Of a stretch of 5,046 nucleotides of DNA, positions 1-5,046 are shown piece after piece; position 1 is the first letter of the stretch; each line of letters begins with the position of its first letter. The notes beneath the pieces are model-generated. The model did not search any database, was not told where the DNA came from, and saw nothing but the letters and a program-made list of their open reading frames with translations. A program made the position numbers and the translations under genes. The stretch spans positions 1-5,046 of the forward strand of contig CAZRNB010000169.1 in NCBI GenBank assembly GCA_964601355.1, written 5' to 3'. The stretch is from CAZRNB01 sp964601355. Its GTDB lineage: Bacteria; Planctomycetota; Phycisphaerae; Sedimentisphaerales; Anaerobacaceae.

Positions 1-1119
1 ATCACCAGCTTGATTGCATTGGAGCCTAATAAAACTCGCTTGTTTTGGGACTAGAATTAAATCTACATCCCAACATCTAGGATCCCCATGCACTTGAGAT
101 ACCCAGAGTAGGTTTTGATTAACCATTGTATCCTCACTCACAATCGGTTTTTGCGCAACATCATTTGGGGCATCTTCCAACAAGGTATCTGGATTTTCTG
201 TCATGGGACTGGAAAAGATAATCTTGCAACGAGGATTTTTATAGGTGACTGCCTCAATGGCCTGTTGAAGTAACACACCACGATAATCATCGCCAACCTT
301 CTGCGCCTCATCGATAACCAGTAGACCAACAGATACGTCATTATTAAATGCGGCCAATAGAACATGAAATCGTTCCTGCGTGAAGACGAAGACGGTAGCT
401 TGATTGTGCTGAAGAGATGATTTTATTGGAAGCGTTACGACCGAAACATTTTCAATCTTTTCGCGTTTAAGAACATCCTCGATATCTCTTTGAACCTGTT
501 GAATAAGTGCACGTGTTGGAACAATATATACAACTGTCGCTTGTGAATTATCCCGTAGATACTCAGCCAGCCATCGTTCAATAATAAATGATTTTCCAGC
601 TGATGTAGGCGCCGAAAGACTTATCCAATCGTTAGTTTTTACGCTTTGCCAGAAAAGACATTGAAATCTATTTGCCTGTATAGTATCTGTACTGGATAAT
701 GTGATTGAATATTTAATAGAACGCCTTACCCAGTCCTGAAAAAAAGGGAATGGCAATCTATCAAAGTAATCCTTTTCAAGCAGTTTTCTTCTTTCCGCAA
801 GTGCAATAGCAGGCCGGTTCGCCAGAGTATCTAAAATTATAGCTGCTGCATGTTTTTCTGTTTCCGAACTGTTTTCACATTCTATGCAATATTGGGCAAT
901 TCGTAATGCGGTATCTTGGCATTTTTCAGCTTCTGATTGTGCAAGTAAGCTGGCACATAATAACATATACTTCCAATCATTTTTCGTATCTATTGCGTCG
1001 TTACTATTCCGCTGTAAACTTGAAAACTGGTTAGCCACTGAAGCAATAAGTAACCTTCGGTATTGCGATTTAAATCCCGAATTTTGAAGGAGCCAGCTTT
1101 GGAGATCAGTCTTACTCAT
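1..1119 (-). CDS. hamB: HamB, SF2 helicase of Hachiman anti-phage system (N-terminal part, C-terminus beyond left edge)
   Basis: An open frame of 373 codons runs from ATG at 1119 off the left edge without a stop. It is the N-terminal part of a superfamily 2 DEAD/DEAH-type helicase. Visible motifs are the Walker A loop APTSAGKSF (residues 170-178, Lys176), motif Ia VPTRAL (200-205), the Walker B box VIDEAQK (DEAQ at 270-273) and a motif III-like SSPM (303-306). About 165 residues of mostly helical N-terminal region precede motif I. RecA-like domain 2 (motifs IV-VI) must lie outside the window. The start overlaps the end of hamA by 8 bases and has no clear Shine-Dalgarno sequence, so translational coupling is likely. 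HamB/AbpB helicases are the partners of DUF1837 proteins in Hachiman and AbpAB systems, where they act on DNA ends or damaged DNA and control the nuclease. The name rests on the helicase motifs plus the neighbour; helicase function is near certain, subfamily somewhat less so. Confidence 0.87.
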   Translation of the reverse strand, partial: MSKTDLQSWLLQNSGFKSQYRRLLIASVANQFSSLQRNSNDAIDTKNDWKYMLLCASLLAQSEAEKCQDTALRIAQYCIECENSSETEKHAAAIILDTLANRPAIALAERRKLLEKDYFDRLPFPFFQDWVRRSIKYSITLSSTDTIQANRFQCLFWQSVKTNDWISLSAPTSAGKSFIIERWLAEYLRDNSQATVVYIVPTRALIQQVQRDIEDVLKREKIENVSVVTLPIKSSLQHNQATVFVFTQERFHVLLAAFNNDVSVGLLVIDEAQKVGDDYRGVLLQQAIEAVTYKNPRCKIIFSSPMTENPDTLLEDAPNDVAQKPIVSEDTMVNQNLLWVSQVHGDPRCWDVDLILVPKQASFIRLQCNQAGD

Positions 1120-2122
1120 TGCTTAGCCATAATTCAGATCGAAATGCTTTGCGGAATTCGTCGACACTTGGAAAAGGAAGACAAAACACTTGAATTTCGA
1201 AACTATGAATTTTCTCTAAGGTAACTCTATTCTGTATTTTTTCCTTACACTTATTAAAAGTTTTTTCAACATCGAATTTTACCTGTTGCATTTCCTTAGA
1301 GTTTGGCTCTGTTGGATATGCACTGGAATCAAAGCCAACGAGACAAAGGCCTCGGTATTCTAATTGCTTGAACATAGGATCGTCCGGATCAAGAAAATGT
1401 TTTATCGCCTCCTCCAGTTTTGGGTTGTCGAAATCGATTCCGTCTCGCATTAATTGAAGGTCTCGCTCCTGCGATGCCCCGCTTCCACCCGCATCTAAAA
1501 GAAATGGTGCAAGACTTGCGAAACAGTCACTAATCGCCGAAGTTACATCCGCATGGAGTTTTGATTCTCCCCAATATACAGCTAGATGGTCATTTGTTTC
1601 GTTTATACTAACGTGAACACCATCGCTCCCATGACCATGCATTTCAGTATTCGTTTTCAAAACCATTTTACTGAACATCTGTGGTAGGTGAAGAACTCCT
1701 TCTGCTAAAACAGAGAGCAAAACTTCTCCGCCTTCCCCGCTTCGAGGAAGGCGAGTAAAAAGATTTCGCGCCTTGGTATTAAGCTTGTCTGTCGGCATCG
1801 CTGATTTTGTTTTTATAGCCTCATTGAGCGCGCGATTTATTTCGCTGCGCGATATCGCGAAATCAGTAATTTTATTGCCGATGAACCGAGCAAAGTCTTT
1901 TACTCGAGGCCTCTTGTTACCATCTAGAGCGATAAAGTGGCAATGAGCTTGAGTTTTTGTTTGATAGATTCCTACATTACATGCTACGGTTTCCAAGTGG
2001 GCATTAAGATCCGTGGGCTTGGTTCTTAAAAGTGGGATCAGCGACTCGTAGATACTTGGATATTTATCTTCTATCTCCCTCTCATCCAAAATCGAAGCTT
2101 TATAGAGATGCTCGTCAGTCAT
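1112..2122 (-). CDS. hamA: HamA, DUF1837 nuclease of Hachiman anti-phage system
   Basis: This complete 336-residue soluble protein has no signal peptide or membrane segment. I recognise it as a HamA/DUF1837 (AbpA-like) protein, the nuclease effector of Hachiman defence. The likely PD-(D/E)XK core is visible: SGEGGE (residues 128-133, Glu133 the probable first acidic residue), HGSDGVHV (164-171, Asp167) and VYWGESKLH (182-190, Glu186-x-Lys188) on consecutive predicted strands. All the expected acidic and lysine residues are present, so it should be catalytically competent. The ATG is preceded by GAGGGAG with a 10-base gap and by a consensus-like promoter. Its stop lies inside the start of hamB, giving the canonical hamA-hamB order. 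In studied systems HamA binds HamB and degrades DNA once released or activated by the helicase. The N-terminal 110 residues and the C-terminal 80 (LCLVGFDSSAY, then a lysine-rich helix) show no motif I can name. An alternative is another Cap4-like nuclease, but the helicase partner favours HamA. Confidence 0.87.
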   Translation of the reverse strand: MTDEHLYKASILDEREIEDKYPSIYESLIPLLRTKPTDLNAHLETVACNVGIYQTKTQAHCHFIALDGNKRPRVKDFARFIGNKITDFAISRSEINRALNEAIKTKSAMPTDKLNTKARNLFTRLPRSGEGGEVLLSVLAEGVLHLPQMFSKMVLKTNTEMHGHGSDGVHVSINETNDHLAVYWGESKLHADVTSAISDCFASLAPFLLDAGGSGASQERDLQLMRDGIDFDNPKLEEAIKHFLDPDDPMFKQLEYRGLCLVGFDSSAYPTEPNSKEMQQVKFDVEKTFNKCKEKIQNRVTLEKIHSFEIQVFCLPFPSVDEFRKAFRSELWLSNE

Positions 2123-2132
2123 AAGTCATGTT

Positions 2133-2139
2133 CTCCCTC
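2133..2139 (-). promoter_or_regulatory. Shine-Dalgarno sequence of hamA
   Basis: On the minus strand GAGGGAG lies 10 bases before the hamA ATG. It supports the start at 2122. A second ATG at 2127-2129 is out of frame, sits only 3 bases after the GGAG core, and would encode just four residues before a stop, so it is not the likely start. Confidence 0.6.
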
Positions 2140-2175
2140 GACATAAAAAAGATTTATAGCCAGAGCAATTCCTTA

Positions 2176-2204
2176 ATTATACGTCCTTTTATTCTCAAAT
2201 TCAA
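2176..2204 (-). promoter_or_regulatory. Sigma70-type promoter driving hamAB
   Basis: On the minus strand TTGAAT (2199-2204, 4 of 6 matches to the -35 consensus) is followed after exactly 17 bases by a perfect TATAAT -10 box (2176-2181). Transcription would begin near 2169, giving a leader of roughly 47 bases that contains the hamA ribosome binding site. No operator-like dyad overlaps the boxes, so nothing in the sequence argues for tight repression. This is prediction from consensus only. Confidence 0.65.
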
Positions 2205-2251
2205 TCTCTCTCGCTCATACAATAAAATGACCTATCAACTCTCTCGCGCTT

Positions 2252-2267
2252 AGCCCCTTTTAGGGCT
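2252..2267. repeat. Short inverted repeat upstream of the hamA promoter
   Basis: AGCCC and GGGCT arms enclose the loop CTTTTA. The stem is only 5 bp and lies about 50 bases upstream of the -35 box. It could be a weak terminator remnant or a protein site; there is no U-tract long enough to call it a terminator. Confidence 0.3.
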
Positions 2268-2514
2268 TCTTGCTAAATACGTTTTGGCGAGACACCCAAA
2301 ATCGCCCAACTTTCAATCAAAAACATGGACATTAATCGTTTTTCATCATGCCATAATTCCTCTTTACCCCCAAAGTCCAACAATAAATGCAAATTCTTCA
2401 AATGGAACTTCCCATCCACAATATATTATCGGCTGAAATTCAATAGATTATAACAGGCATTTGATACTGGTAAGTTGGTATTTTTCCGCTCCGCCAAGGA
2501 ATTCAATAAATAAT

Positions 2515-2556
2515 AAGCTGCACCTCTAACCGCTGATGCGGATTGAGGTGCAGCTT
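2515..2556 (-). terminator. Strong hairpin after the secreted-protein gene, probable terminator
   Basis: Perfect 12-bp arms AAGCTGCACCTC (2515-2526) and GAGGTGCAGCTT (2545-2556) enclose a second 4-bp stem, CCGC/GCGG, around the loop TGAT. The hairpin begins 34 bases past the stop of the secreted-protein gene. On the minus strand it is followed by ATTATTTATTG, which is U-rich but not a clean U-run, so termination may be imperfect. The location between two transcription units supports terminator function and separation of hamAB from read-through. Confidence 0.65.
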
Positions 2557-2590
2557 GACTGATACATGTCCAGTTTTGTTTCAATTATTT

Positions 2591-3331
2591 TCAGACATCT
2601 CCGCCTTGAGATGCTGGGCCCTGCTGCCTTTGTCTGTTTCCTCTCTCGCCCGGCTGACGACCCGGCTGACCCTGACCTGGCTGGTCCTGCTGACTCGGCT
2701 GGCGGCTCCTTCCACCTCTCTGGAAAGGCTGAAGCAGTGATGTGAGACGGTCGGCTGTTTCCTTAGCTTTTTCTTTCACGGCCAGCTCCTGAACGGCTTT
2801 CAGTTGACCAGTATTTATTATGATGAATTCTTCACCTTCGGCAGCCGGCTGCCTCTGACCCTGCAGCATTGCAATCTGTGTGATAATCGTTTTGAACGCT
2901 GCCTGCTGTTCCTGGCGGATTTTCCTGCGCTCTTCCATTAGCTTGGTTCTCTCTTCTTCGGGGAGGTCCTGTAACGACTGGGAAGGTCTGGAAGGCTGAG
3001 CCTGGGCGGCTGCTTTAAGCTTTGCCAATTGCTCTTCAATAGCCTGGATGGCTTTTAGCTGCTCTTCACTGCTCATTCGCTGCGTCGGGCCGCCGGCGCC
3101 AAATCTTTCGCGCATTTGGGTTCTAAGCTGCTGTCTTTCCTCCTCAGACATGTTCTGCATTCTTTCCCGCAATTTGGCTCTTTCTTCCTCGGAAAGACCT
3201 TGTCCACCACCTTGACCGGCACGATCCTGCTGACCTTGCCTGCCTCCTCTGTCTTCGCGTTGGCCGAGCACAGGCCAAGCCAACACAAAAGCCGTTAAAA
3301 CAACAATAATTGTAATCAGATACCTCTTCAT
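2591..3331 (-). CDS. Secreted Q/R/E-rich repeat protein with coiled-coil character, function unknown
   Basis: The protein has 246 residues from the ATG at 3331, which has GGAGG 8 bases upstream. A TTG five codons further upstream overlaps that Shine-Dalgarno and is rejected. MKRYLITIIVVL begins a Sec signal peptide with probable cleavage after VLG (residue 23); no lipobox cysteine is present. The mature protein opens with a G/Q/R-rich segment (24-45). Fifteen-residue blocks follow: LSEEERAKLRERMQN (46-60), MSEEERQQLRTQMRE (61-75), a diverged copy (86-100, SSEEQLKAI) and LPEEERTKLMEERRK (123-137), all likely helical or coiled coil. Near 160-180 is a short hydrophobic strand (EEFIIINTGQLKAVQEL). 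The tail from 205 is disordered and Q/G/R/P-rich. Such proteins resemble periplasmic helical Spy-like or planctomycete-type repeat proteins, but I do not recognise the family and propose no function. It appears to be a single-gene transcript ending at the hairpin downstream. Confidence 0.8.
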   Translation of the reverse strand: MKRYLITIIVVLTAFVLAWPVLGQREDRGGRQGQQDRAGQGGGQGLSEEERAKLRERMQNMSEEERQQLRTQMRERFGAGGPTQRMSSEEQLKAIQAIEEQLAKLKAAAQAQPSRPSQSLQDLPEEERTKLMEERRKIRQEQQAAFKTIITQIAMLQGQRQPAAEGEEFIIINTGQLKAVQELAVKEKAKETADRLTSLLQPFQRGGRSRQPSQQDQPGQGQPGRQPGERGNRQRQQGPASQGGDV

Positions 3332-3339
3332 AATATTAT

Positions 3340-3344
3340 CCTCC
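3340..3344 (-). promoter_or_regulatory. Shine-Dalgarno that fixes the start of the secreted protein
   Basis: GGAGG on the minus strand lies 8 bases before ATG at 3331. The alternative upstream TTG codon (3344-3346) overlaps this site, and using it would add five residues (MEDNI) before the signal peptide, so the ATG is the better start. Confidence 0.75.
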
Positions 3345-3353
3345 AAAAAAGGT

Positions 3354-3363
3354 TAACAATTAC
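3354..3363. repeat. Left copy of 10-base direct repeat flanking the palindromic element
   Basis: TAACAATTAC here is identical to 3524-3533. The two copies bracket the palindrome and its outer arms with 16 and 18 bases to spare. They may be target-site duplications of an insertion of about 160 bases, or chance in A+T-rich DNA. Confidence 0.5.
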
Positions 3364-3401
3364 ACACCAACTATTGCTTTGTCGCAGGTAATTTGAGAAG
3401 T

Positions 3402-3484
3402 TGTCATTGCGAGACCACCTTAGGTGGCCGTGGCAATCTCCTAAATCAAATGTCAGAGATTGCTTCGCTTCGCTCGCAATGACA
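3402..3484. repeat. Multi-arm palindromic repeat element (MITE/REP-like)
   Basis: Outer arms TGTCATTGCGAG (3402-3413) and CTCGCAATGACA (3473-3484) are perfect 12-bp inverted repeats. Inside are a 13-base palindrome CCACCTTAGGTGG (3415-3427) and a second perfect 8-bp arm pair, GCAATCTC (3433-3440) with GAGATTGC (3456-3463). A further 7-bp pair, TGTCGCA (3380-3386) and TGCGACA (3499-3505), lies outside at near-symmetric distance. The TGTCATTGCGAG...GTGGCAATCTC...CTCGCAATGACA pattern is, from memory, a widely dispersed intergenic repeat in environmental bacterial genomes. It has no coding capacity, so any movement would depend on a transposase elsewhere. Confidence 0.8.
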
Positions 3485-3523
3485 TATATCATTTAAGATG
3501 CGACAGAATACTAACGCCCATCG

Positions 3524-3533
3524 TAACAATTAC
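3524..3533. repeat. Right copy of 10-base direct repeat flanking the palindromic element
   Basis: This is an exact copy of TAACAATTAC at 3354-3363, in the same orientation, on the far side of the palindromic repeat. Confidence 0.5.
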
Positions 3534-3741
3534 CTCTCGTTTAAGCTTATACAACCGTTAAATCTACTATAATTGACGCAGACGCATAGTCTTTTATTGC
3601 AGCAGCCTGAACAATCATTCAAAAAAACAATAAATTACGTGTAAGAGATTATAAAAAGACAAAGAAGCAAGCGTAATTGGGATGATATTCCTGCCTGAAG
3701 CAAACCAAATCCATATTCACTTAAAAAGACCTTCGGTACCA

Positions 3742-4557
3742 CTACGAACCGCTATAATCTTCCATTGCATCCTTGACTTCATTCAAAAAAGCCGAGATGT
3801 CAGCAAGTATTTTTTCGCGATTGCCTAAATTGTGTTCGATCAGCTCAACAATCTTCGAGCCGATTATCACACCATCTGCTCCGGCCCGGGCGATAGCTGC
3901 CGCATGCTCAGCTTTACTTATGCCAAAACCTACGCACACAGGCACATTAGTGAGCTTTTTCAATTTGCCGATCAGCTCGATAACCTCTCCGGATAGCTCA
4001 GTCCTGCTGCCGGTAACGCCCAAAAGAGAAACTGCATAAATAAAACCTGTTGTCTTGGAAGCGATTACTTTCATTCTCTCGGCGTTGGTGTTCGGCGTAA
4101 CAATAAAAACGGTATCAAGCCCTGCTGATTTAGCGGAGGGAACAATTTCGTCTGCATCATCAATGCTCATATCCGCAACAAGAACGCTATTTACGCCGGC
4201 CCTGTGAAAATCCACAAAAAATTTCTCTTTGCCGTATTGATATATAAGATTGTAGTACATTAGCAATCCGATTGGGATATCCTTGTACTCTTTAACCATC
4301 CGGATAAATTCCAGGGCCTTGCTTACGGTCATGCCGCTTCTCATAGAGCGAATGTCGGCTTTTTGAATGGTAGGTCCATCAGCTATCGGGTCAGAAAATG
4401 GAATACCCAATTCGATAACATCCGCACCTGCATCGATAGCTGTTTTTACAATTGCAAGACTCGTATCAAAATCCGGATCGCCAACCACGAAAAATGGTAT
4501 CAATGCCGTCCTTTTTTGCTTTTTCAGCTCGGAAAAAACTTGCTTGTATGTTTTCAT
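3742..4557 (-). CDS. trpA: Tryptophan synthase alpha chain
   Basis: This complete 271-residue TIM-barrel protein is close to the family's usual length of about 268. It cleaves indole-3-glycerol phosphate to indole and glyceraldehyde-3-phosphate in the cytoplasm and passes the indole to TrpB. The signature VIELGIPFSDPIADGPTIQKA spans residues 47-67. Both catalytic acids fall at the same numbers as in the enteric enzyme: Glu49 (IELGIPFSDP) and Asp60 (ADGP). Loop 6 is seen as LLGVTGSR (178-185) with the expected threonine (Thr182). The phosphate-binding segments are VGFGIS (209-214) and GVIIGSKIV (229-237). The gene follows trpB after 52 bases and so is the distal gene of a trp operon. Only a weak GAGAG stands directly before the ATG, so translation may rely partly on coupling or re-initiation. 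No frameshift or missing key residue is seen. Confidence 0.97.
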   Translation of the reverse strand: MKTYKQVFSELKKQKRTALIPFFVVGDPDFDTSLAIVKTAIDAGADVIELGIPFSDPIADGPTIQKADIRSMRSGMTVSKALEFIRMVKEYKDIPIGLLMYYNLIYQYGKEKFFVDFHRAGVNSVLVADMSIDDADEIVPSAKSAGLDTVFIVTPNTNAERMKVIASKTTGFIYAVSLLGVTGSRTELSGEVIELIGKLKKLTNVPVCVGFGISKAEHAAAIARAGADGVIIGSKIVELIEHNLGNREKILADISAFLNEVKDAMEDYSGS

Positions 4558-4574
4558 CTCTCAAAAATAGGTGG

Positions 4575-4647
4575 CAGGGATCGGGGAACAGGGGTCAGGC
4601 TGCTGCACCTTAACCCCTGAACCCTGACCCCTGAACCCTAATCCCTG
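4575..4647. repeat. Inverted repeat across the trpB-trpA junction
   Basis: The left arm (4575-4599, beginning CAGGGATCGGGG) and right arm (4623-4647, ending CTAATCCCTG) are 25 bases each and match at 21 of 25 positions as reverse complements. The loop is 23 bases. The hairpin would include the last codons of trpB and sit just before trpA. On the minus strand the stem is followed by CCACCTATTTTTGAGAG, with a T5 run 7 bases after the stem, so it may act as a partial terminator, pause site or mRNA stabiliser. The sequence type resembles dispersed GGGTTCAGGGGTCAGGG repeats seen between genes in some environmental bacteria (from memory, unverified). Confidence 0.7.
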
Positions 4648-5046
4648 TACTTTTAATTTTCCTATGTTTCTCCACTATGGAAACATCCTTGTCGCCTCGG
4701 CCAGAAAGATTTACCACCACAACTGTATCAGGATTCAAGCTGCCCTTTTGGCTGACAAGATATGCCAGCGCGTGCGTACTTTCCAGAGCCGGCAGAATTC
4801 CTTCGGTTTTGCACAACAGCTCGAAGGTGTCAAGCACCTCATCATCTTCTGCTGCTACATATTCAGCTCTACCCGTATCCTTCAGAAAACAATGCTCTGG
4901 ACCAACAGCAGGATAATCAAGCCCTGCGCTTATAGATTCGGTCTCATTAACTTGGCCTTCTGAATCCTGCAGCAGATAGGCTTTTGCACCATGTAAAATG
5001 CCGACTCTGCCGGCCGTCAGTGATGCAGCATGTTTTCCGCTGGCCA
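4610..5046 (-). CDS. trpB: Tryptophan synthase beta chain (C-terminal 144 codons, 5' part beyond right edge)
   Basis: The frame enters from the right edge and ends at TAA (4610-4612). It is the C-terminal part of the PLP enzyme that condenses indole with L-serine to make tryptophan. Diagnostic stretches are GKHAASLTAGRVGI, SISAGLDYP (the Asp305 region of the enteric enzyme), GPEH, GRAEYV, CKTEGILPALESTHALAYL (the Glu350 region) and NLSGRGDKD, whose serine corresponds to Ser377 contacting the PLP ring nitrogen. The PLP lysine lies outside the window. After the conserved end (VEKHRKIK) the frame reads through a CAGGG-type intergenic repeat, adding a tail of about ten residues (GIRVQGSGFRG) before a stop provided by that repeat. 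The in-frame GTG at 4835-4837 is internal, not a start. With trpA downstream this is the end of a trpBA operon. Confidence 0.97.
   Translation of the reverse strand, partial: ASGKHAASLTAGRVGILHGAKAYLLQDSEGQVNETESISAGLDYPAVGPEHCFLKDTGRAEYVAAEDDEVLDTFELLCKTEGILPALESTHALAYLVSQKGSLNPDTVVVVNLSGRGDKDVSIVEKHRKIKSTGIRVQGSGFRG
4612..4639. repeat. Tandem 14-base repeat, two copies, at the 3' end of trpB
   Basis: AACCCCTGAACCCT (4612-4625) is followed directly by GACCCCTGAACCCT (4626-4639), with 13 of 14 positions identical. A partial third unit, AATCCCTG, follows at 4640-4647. The array is translated in trpB as part of its extra C-terminal tail. Confidence 0.75.

Larger units (their letters stand above)
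2123..2590. other. Spacer between the secreted-protein gene and hamA
   Basis: No convincing gene lies in this A+T-rich stretch. Its right end holds the hairpin after the secreted-protein gene and its left end the hamA promoter. Between them are two short stem-loops: AGCCC/GGGCT (2252-2256 with 2263-2267, 6-base loop) and TTTTGG/CCAAAA (2282-2287 with 2296-2301, 8-base loop). A 48-codon minus-strand frame (GTG at 2419 to TAG at 2273) has protein-like composition (...LHLLLDFGGKEELWHDEKR...) but lacks a ribosome binding site. It could be a gene remnant, but I do not call it a gene. Confidence 0.6.
3332..3741. other. Spacer between trpA and the secreted-protein gene
   Basis: No gene is visible. 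The part next to the secreted-protein gene holds its ribosome binding site and a palindromic repeat element with flanking 10-base direct repeats. The part beyond 3534 is A+T-rich. It contains only a weak dyad (AATTACG at 3633-3639 with CGTAATT at 3672-3678) and an isolated minus-strand TATAGT (3566-3571) without a matching -35 box. I find no clear promoter for the secreted-protein gene and no clear terminator after trpA. Confidence 0.6.

Noticed and set aside
884..1087. 67-codon plus-strand frame
   Set aside because: It lies wholly antisense to the helicase gene, which has clear family motifs, and has no ribosome binding site or recognisable product.
2325..2453. 42-codon plus-strand frame in the hamA upstream spacer
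   Set aside because: There is no Shine-Dalgarno, the composition is asparagine/serine/lysine-rich as expected from A+T-rich DNA, and it opposes the direction of all neighbours.
2543..2740. Plus-strand leucine/threonine-rich frame
   Set aside because: It is antisense to the Q/R-rich secreted protein. Low-complexity codons read backwards keep the frame open and give an artificial leucine-rich peptide.
3073..3298. Frames on both strands overlapping the secreted-protein gene
   Set aside because: They are shadows of the low-complexity coding sequence; only the frame with signal peptide, Shine-Dalgarno and periodic SEEER blocks is credible.
3402..3484. CRISPR repeat or tRNA-like structure
   Set aside because: It is a single palindromic unit with no spaced direct repeats, and the folds do not give a cloverleaf with conserved tRNA bases.
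3720..3741. Terminator directly after trpA
   Set aside because: The minus strand reads GGTACCGAAGGTCTTTTT, but the possible stem is only about 3 bp with a 3-base loop. The U-run alone is not enough.
4610..4837. A separate 75-residue protein starting at GTG 4837
   Set aside because: The same frame continues without a stop to the right edge and matches TrpB throughout, so this is an internal valine codon.

Overview
The window carries five protein-coding genes, all on the minus strand, from right to left: the 3' end of trpB, complete trpA, a secreted glutamine/arginine/glutamate-rich repeat protein, and a two-gene anti-phage operon of the Hachiman type (complete hamA, then the first 373 codons of hamB, cut by the left window edge). 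I see no tRNA, rRNA, CRISPR array or transposase.

Organism: a bacterium of moderate GC content with A+T-rich spacers. The secreted protein, with a cleavable signal followed by repeated S-E-E-E-R blocks and Q/G/R-rich tails, is of a kind I associate with Planctomycetota and related PVC-group genomes. The two dispersed-repeat types between genes (a TGTCATTGCGAG...CTCGCAATGACA palindrome and a CAGGG/CCCTG-rich repeat) are common in environmental genomes. The taxonomic suggestion is an inference and weak.

Layout: 4610-5046 and 3742-4557 are the end of a tryptophan operon (trpB then trpA, 52 bases apart), whose products form the tryptophan synthase complex. The trpB-trpA junction holds a C-rich tandem and inverted repeat that supplies the last codons and the stop of trpB. 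3332-3741 is a spacer with a roughly 83-base multi-arm palindrome bracketed by two exact 10-base direct repeats, which looks like a small non-autonomous mobile element. 2591-3331 encodes the secreted repeat protein and is followed by a strong hairpin. 2123-2590 is a spacer ending at a good sigma70-type promoter that faces hamA. 1112-2122 (hamA) and 1-1119 (hamB) overlap by 8 bases.

How it works together: HamA is predicted to be a DUF1837 nuclease with an E...D...ExK catalytic set, and HamB an SF2 helicase with intact motifs I, Ia, II and III. In characterised Hachiman systems the two form a complex in which the helicase senses or processes DNA and controls the nuclease. The operon has its own promoter and sits next to housekeeping metabolism, so it reads as an accessory cassette. 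It is a member of a described defence family rather than a wholly new system.
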